DNA of 15,955 nucleotides, from assembly GCA_050124735.1 (NCBI GenBank), contig JASFEQ010000053.1, positions 1 to 15,955 on the forward strand, given 5' to 3'. The stretch is from JASFEQ01 sp050124735. Lineage in GTDB: Bacteria > Desulfobacterota > DSM-4660 > Desulfatiglandales > HGW-15. Below the pieces are notes generated by a model that saw only the letters and a program-made list of their open reading frames with translations, searched no databases and was not told the origin of the DNA. Within the stretch, counting starts at the first letter, position 1, and every line of letters starts with the position of its first letter. Shown here piece after piece: positions 12,536 through 15,955 of the stretch. A program made the position numbers and the translations under genes.

Positions 12536-12916
12536 ATGGTGAGCATCATAAAGAAGGAGAGAAGGAAATTAGGAAGGTTCAGGCTCGAAATTCCCGCCAA
12601 AATTGAAATGATTGGTTCTGAATGGGGGAAAGTAGGGCGTGATTTAAGAACGAGTAACATAAGCTCTGGCGGGGCCTTTTTCCATACCGAACAACCTCTA
12701 CCCGAAGGGACCCCAGTCAAAATAGACCTCATCCTTTCCCTCGAAAAACTGAAAAAGCTGGAAAATGACCACAGGCAGGCCTACATAAAAATGACGGGAA
12801 AGGTTCTGCGGTCTGAATCAAAAGGGATGGCTATAAGTTTTGATCAGAAATATGTCATTCGCCCTTTGAGGGAAAAGCGAAAGGAGAACACCTCTGAGTT
12901 GCGGTCTCCCCTTTAA
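12536..12916 (+). CDS. PilZ-domain protein 2 (c-di-GMP receptor type)
   Basis: A 126-residue paralog of the preceding PilZ protein. RxxxR is R10-K-L-G-R14 and the second motif is canonical, N41-I-S43-S-G-G46, so this copy has both c-di-GMP-contacting elements. Conserved strands include RFRLEIPAKIEMI, PLPEGTPVKIDLILSLE and GMAISFDQKY. The C-terminal tail (about 112-126, KRKENTSELRSPL) is longer and charged. GGAGGAG precedes ATG 12536 by about 8 nt; a GTG just after could also serve. It is transcribed toward iorB, which is on the opposite strand, 86 bp between stops. A PilZ domain with an additional partner gene is absent here, so the effector is unknown. Confidence 0.9.
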   Translation: MVSIIKKERRKLGRFRLEIPAKIEMIGSEWGKVGRDLRTSNISSGGAFFHTEQPLPEGTPVKIDLILSLEKLKKLENDHRQAYIKMTGKVLRSESKGMAISFDQKYVIRPLREKRKENTSELRSPL

Positions 12917-13002
12917 AAGCATGGGGGCCACAGAGCAGTTGCCGTTCGTCTGAGAATGCGCCCGTGGGCAACAAAAAGAAGGTAGGGGGCAGAACCAGAA
13001 AA

Positions 13003-13614
13003 TCAGGACGAAGAGGCGCTCCAATACTTCTTTGCTACTTCCATCCCCAGGTCAAATGCCTTCAGATTGGATTCCAAAAATGCCTTTTTGGTGGAATTGG
13101 AGAGGATCTCTTTCATAGACTCTTCCGTGACGGCCGTTTCCGCCGAACCAATCAAGGCTCCCAACATCACCATATTTAAAGAGAGAGGGTTGCCCGCCTC
13201 TTCTGCCAATTCATTGCCGTTCAAGGCGATCACCCGCTCCACTTTTGTCTCAATCAGATCCAACACTTCATCCACAGCGGGATACCTGCCCTGTCCCACA
13301 GTGACAGTAAAGGGAGGGAGGGGTTGGGTATTGGTAATCACAAGGGTGTCATTATTGCACTTCCCGAGCGTCCTCATGGTCTCTAAAGGCTCGAACCCCA
13401 CCAGCACATCCGCCTCTCCATTTGAGACAATGGGGCTGGTCACATTCCCCATCAGGACGGCGGACTCCACCACGCCTCCCCTCTGGGCCATCCCATGTAT
13501 TTCACTGACCACGGCAGGAATCCCCATGGAAAGCGCGGCCTCCCCCAGAAGTCTGGAGGCCAGCAGGTTACCCTGTCCACCCACGCCAACAAACACACAC
13601 CTTTTTGTTTCCAT
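13003..13614 (-). CDS. iorB: Indolepyruvate:ferredoxin oxidoreductase, beta subunit
   Basis: Small subunit (203 residues) of the oxygen-sensitive enzyme that oxidatively decarboxylates aryl-pyruvates to aryl-acetyl-CoA, with electrons going to ferredoxin. It is a single gamma-type domain of the 2-oxoacid oxidoreductases: the glycine-rich loop VGVGGQGNLLASRLLGEA at about 9-26, then EIHGMAQRGGVVES at 38-51 and GFEPLET at 73-79 are typical. AAGGGAG is 7 nt before ATG 13614. It lies downstream of iorA on the same strand; 152 bp separate the two coding regions, because a repeat element is inserted between them. The gene is intact. Substrate range (indole-, phenyl- or hydroxyphenyl-pyruvate) cannot be read from sequence. 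Confidence 0.93.
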   Translation of the reverse strand: METKRCVFVGVGGQGNLLASRLLGEAALSMGIPAVVSEIHGMAQRGGVVESAVLMGNVTSPIVSNGEADVLVGFEPLETMRTLGKCNNDTLVITNTQPLPPFTVTVGQGRYPAVDEVLDLIETKVERVIALNGNELAEEAGNPLSLNMVMLGALIGSAETAVTEESMKEILSNSTKKAFLESNLKAFDLGMEVAKKYWSASSS

Positions 13615-13625
13615 ATCATTCTCCC

Positions 13626-13765
13626 TTAATAAAATCGTTTCACGATTTTATATAACGCAGCTCCGCTGCTAGCGATGGAAATTGCTAGCTATATTGGAGC
13701 ATTGAACATAATGTGATGAGCAACGAAGTTGCGTTGTATAAATCAGTCGAACGAAGTGAGATTAA
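13626..13765. repeat. 140-bp inverted-repeat element between iorA and iorB
   Basis: Two arms (13644-13670 and 13719-13744) are imperfect inverted copies, 22 of 26 aligned bases identical. Each arm contains its own stem-loop: GCAGC-tcc-GCTGC in the left and, on the same strand after inversion, GCAAC-ttc-GTTGC in the right. The G:C pair of one is A:T in the other, a compensatory change that keeps the stem. A further hairpin TAAAATCG/CGATTTTA (13630-13650) lies at the left. The element ends at the Shine-Dalgarno of iorB and within 2 bp of the iorA stop. Confidence 0.7.
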
Positions 13766-13766
13766 T

Positions 13767-15620
13767 TTATTCCCTTACCGGCAAAATGGCATTTTCCGGA
13801 CAGATCTGTGCGCATACAGAACAGCCCGTACAGAGGTTCTTGTCAATGGCCACCTGGTCCCCATCCAGAAACATGGCAGGGCAGGCCAGCTGGTTGATGC
13901 AGACACGATGGTCCTTGCATTTGTTGAGATTCACATAAAAGGGTCTGGTCCTCTTTCTCTCACCAATGGCCCTCGCAAAAAGAGGGCAGTACTCCCTCGA
14001 TACAATAACAGAAATACCATCAAATGCCACGGAGGCTTTAACGGCCTCAATGGTCTTTTTCACCTTAAAGGGCTGGACCACATGGACATCTTCTACCCCA
14101 CAGCCCCGCACCACACCTTCAATGGAGACTCGGGTCCGCTCAACGCCCAGGGGTTCCGTATCCACCCCCGGGTGGGGTTGATGGCCTGTCATGGCCGTGG
14201 TTCCGTTATCTAGAATCACCAGTGTGAATTTGTGGTTGTTGTGCACGGCATTGATCAGTCCAGTGATGCCTGAATGAAAGAAGGTGGAGTCGCCGATGAA
14301 AGAAACCACCTTTTGATCTGTGGCCTGGGCAAATCCGCAAGAGGAACTAACGGATGACCCCATGCAGATGAGGAAGTCTGCCATGGAAATGGGCGGTAGG
14401 AGGCCGAGTGTGTAGCAACCTATATCAGAAGGATGAATGGTATCCGTGCCATAAACCTGCTTTACGGCATAATAGGTGGCCCTGTGCGGACAACCAGCGC
14501 AGAGGTTGGGTGGTCTACCCGGAAGCTCCGGGAGATCAGACATGTCCACCGTGGCGGCACCCTTGTAATCCACTTGAAAAAATTCAGCAATGGCCTCTCT
14601 GACCAAACGGGGATCATATTCAAAGAGACGGGATAGCTGCCCCACATCTTTCCCTTTTATGGGCAACATAAGGCCGTTTTCCTGCGCAATGGCCTTCAGG
14701 TCGTTCTCCATAACCGGTTCCAACTCTTCCACCACCAAAACCTTTTCCACTTGGCTCAGGAATTTGGCGCACAGGTTTTTGGGCAAGGGCCAGGAGAATC
14801 CAAGTTTAAGGAGACTCACCTTGTCAGCGATGTTTAGATCAGACAACGCATCTCTCACATAGTTCACACTCACGCCGTTGGCCACAATGCCCCACTTCCC
14901 GCCACCTTGGATTTCATTATAGGGGGACCTCTCAGACTTGGCGAAGGCCCGATCAAATTTATCCAGCAACTCTTTGTGCAATTTTCTGGCGACTGCTGGC
15001 ACGGCCACCCAGTGAAAAGGATTCTTTTCGAATACGGCCTTTAATTTGGTGGGCGTTAACTCTCCCAATTTCACAGAGCCCCTGATGTGGTTGAGCCTTG
15101 TGGTGGTTCTCAGGAGGATGGGAAGCTGGAGCGCCTCAGACAGATCAAAAGCAGCCACTGTCATGTCCTTCATTTCCTGGGTGTTGGTTGGCTCGAGCAT
15201 GGGGAGTGCAGATAACCGGGCGTAGTAGCGGTTGTCCTGTTCGTTCTGGCTAGAAAACAGAGAAGGATCGTCAGCAGTGACGATGACCATTCCCCCCTTG
15301 ACACCCTCATAGGCGAGTGTCATCAAGGGATCCGCAGCCACATTCAAGCCCACGTGCTTCATGGTCACCATGGTCCTGAGACCCGAGACTGCTGCGCCGG
15401 CTCCCACCTCTAAAGCCACCTTTTCATTGGTAGAGTACTCGAAGTACAGCTCTTTTTTCTCTCGGCTGATATTAAAAAATTGTTCCGGGATCTCAGAAGA
15501 TGGCGTTCCAGGATAGCAGGTTGCAAAAGCCACACCCGCCTCCAGGGCCCCACGGGCGATGGCCTCGTTGCCCAGGAGGAGCAGTTCTTTTCCCGGAGAA
15601 TCTAAAAGTAGTTTATGCAT
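13767..15620 (-). CDS. iorA: Indolepyruvate:ferredoxin oxidoreductase, alpha subunit
   Basis: Catalytic subunit (617 residues), pairing with IorB. The N-terminal transketolase-like part begins at about 13 with LLLGNEAIARGALEAG and has the CYPGTPSSEIPEQF signature at 35-48. The TPP-binding domain carries NLCAGCPHRATYY in the middle and GDSTFFHSG at 443-451, with the metal/pyrophosphate Asn472 in LVILDNG. A C-terminal ferredoxin-like domain follows: the second cluster is canonical, C597-x2-C600-x2-C603-x3-C607-P. The first reads C568-x2-H571-x2-C574-x5-C580-P, with His where the second Cys is expected. AGGGGGA precedes ATG 15620. It lies 81 bp after an acyl-CoA synthetase gene on the same strand, so the three probably form one transcript for aryl-pyruvate/aryl-acetate metabolism. 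Confidence 0.95.
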   Translation of the reverse strand: MHKLLLDSPGKELLLLGNEAIARGALEAGVAFATCYPGTPSSEIPEQFFNISREKKELYFEYSTNEKVALEVGAGAAVSGLRTMVTMKHVGLNVAADPLMTLAYEGVKGGMVIVTADDPSLFSSQNEQDNRYYARLSALPMLEPTNTQEMKDMTVAAFDLSEALQLPILLRTTTRLNHIRGSVKLGELTPTKLKAVFEKNPFHWVAVPAVARKLHKELLDKFDRAFAKSERSPYNEIQGGGKWGIVANGVSVNYVRDALSDLNIADKVSLLKLGFSWPLPKNLCAKFLSQVEKVLVVEELEPVMENDLKAIAQENGLMLPIKGKDVGQLSRLFEYDPRLVREAIAEFFQVDYKGAATVDMSDLPELPGRPPNLCAGCPHRATYYAVKQVYGTDTIHPSDIGCYTLGLLPPISMADFLICMGSSVSSSCGFAQATDQKVVSFIGDSTFFHSGITGLINAVHNNHKFTLVILDNGTTAMTGHQPHPGVDTEPLGVERTRVSIEGVVRGCGVEDVHVVQPFKVKKTIEAVKASVAFDGISVIVSREYCPLFARAIGERKRTRPFYVNLNKCKDHRVCINQLACPAMFLDGDQVAIDKNLCTGCSVCAQICPENAILPVRE

Positions 15621-15701
15621 ATCTTCCCCCTAAAAAAGTAAATGGCGAGTTCCACAAGCCGGCATAACCTTTTTTGTCTTCTTTGTGGCGGCAAGTTGGA
15701 G

Positions 15702-15955
15702 CTATCCACTGGTCTTAAAGGTCTCAGTGATTCCCCCAAATTTCTTTCGTAACTTGGGCTTTTCAATCTTACCGGTGGGATTTCTCGGGACATCATCAAA
15801 GAAGACCTGTCTGGGTCTTTTATATCTTGGAAGAGATTCACAGTATTGATACACCTCTTCCTCATTCATCTCTTGCCCCGGCTTCAGCTTTATAATGGCC
15901 GCCCCTATCTCTCCCAGACGTTCATCCGGAATGCCGATGACCGCCGCATCCTGGA
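15702..15955 (-). CDS. AMP-forming acyl-CoA synthetase, C-terminal fragment
   Basis: Only the last 83 residues lie in the window; the gene continues beyond the right edge. The fragment is the mobile C-terminal domain of ANL-superfamily adenylating enzymes: DAAVIGIPDERLGEIGAAII, then LPRYKRPRQVFFDDVPRN and PTGKIEK with the conserved Lys62 of the PTGK motif, which catalyses adenylation, and LRKKF after it. TAG stop at 15702-15704. Enzymes of this type join a carboxylic acid to CoA using ATP, or in reverse could yield ATP from acyl-CoA only with other partners. Being directly upstream of iorA on the same strand suggests a substrate related to aryl-acetate. Specificity cannot be judged from this fragment, and long- or medium-chain acids are possible. 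Confidence 0.9.
   Translation of the reverse strand, partial: QDAAVIGIPDERLGEIGAAIIKLKPGQEMNEEEVYQYCESLPRYKRPRQVFFDDVPRNPTGKIEKPKLRKKFGGITETFKTSG

Noticed and set aside
15602..15865. Minus-strand frame of 87 codons upstream of iorA
   Set aside because: It is a different frame from the acyl-CoA synthetase end, which has clear family motifs over the same bases.

Overview
The window looks like a chromosomal segment of an anaerobic bacterium, most likely a Deltaproteobacterium/Desulfobacterota-type organism. This is an inference from gene content (a classical Gram-negative style division cluster, a ferredoxin-dependent indolepyruvate oxidoreductase, a LonB-type protease, intergenic hairpin repeats); no rRNA or marker phylogeny is available. 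No tRNA, rRNA, CRISPR array or complete insertion sequence was seen.

Region 1 (1-4098, minus strand): the start of the dcw division/cell-wall cluster, mraZ - rsmH - ftsL - ftsI (PBP with PASTA domain) - murE (cut by the left edge). The first four genes are tightly packed or overlapping. A 168-bp gap with a heptamer repeat and a hairpin separates ftsI from murE. Upstream of mraZ there are four AAAGTG boxes at exact 10-bp spacing over the -10 of a good promoter, a textbook MraZ autoregulation site.

Region 2 (4379-8494): a small membrane protein (minus) divergent from an Hsp20 chaperone with a strong promoter and Shine-Dalgarno, then a LonB-like protease followed at 6 bp by a cysteine-cluster protein. 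This resembles a protein quality-control neighbourhood.

Region 3 (8495-10805): a 188-bp MITE-like element with imperfect terminal inverted repeats and REP-type hairpins, a SAM-dependent methyltransferase, a hairpin-rich gap, and an RNA 3'-phosphate cyclase (RtcA).

Region 4 (10806-12916): a CsgD-like LuxR-family regulator and two tandemly duplicated PilZ (c-di-GMP receptor type) proteins. The upstream regions of all three share an ATACTTT-type motif, and the two PilZ leaders also share a 22-bp motif (18 of 22 identical). This is the best candidate here for an undescribed regulatory module, perhaps controlling a biofilm or surface trait.

Region 5 (13003-15955, minus strand): an operon of an AMP-forming acyl-CoA synthetase (only its C-terminus is in the window), iorA and iorB, which together would oxidise aryl-pyruvates to aryl-acyl-CoA and interconvert acid and CoA ester. 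A 140-bp inverted-repeat element sits between iorA and iorB.
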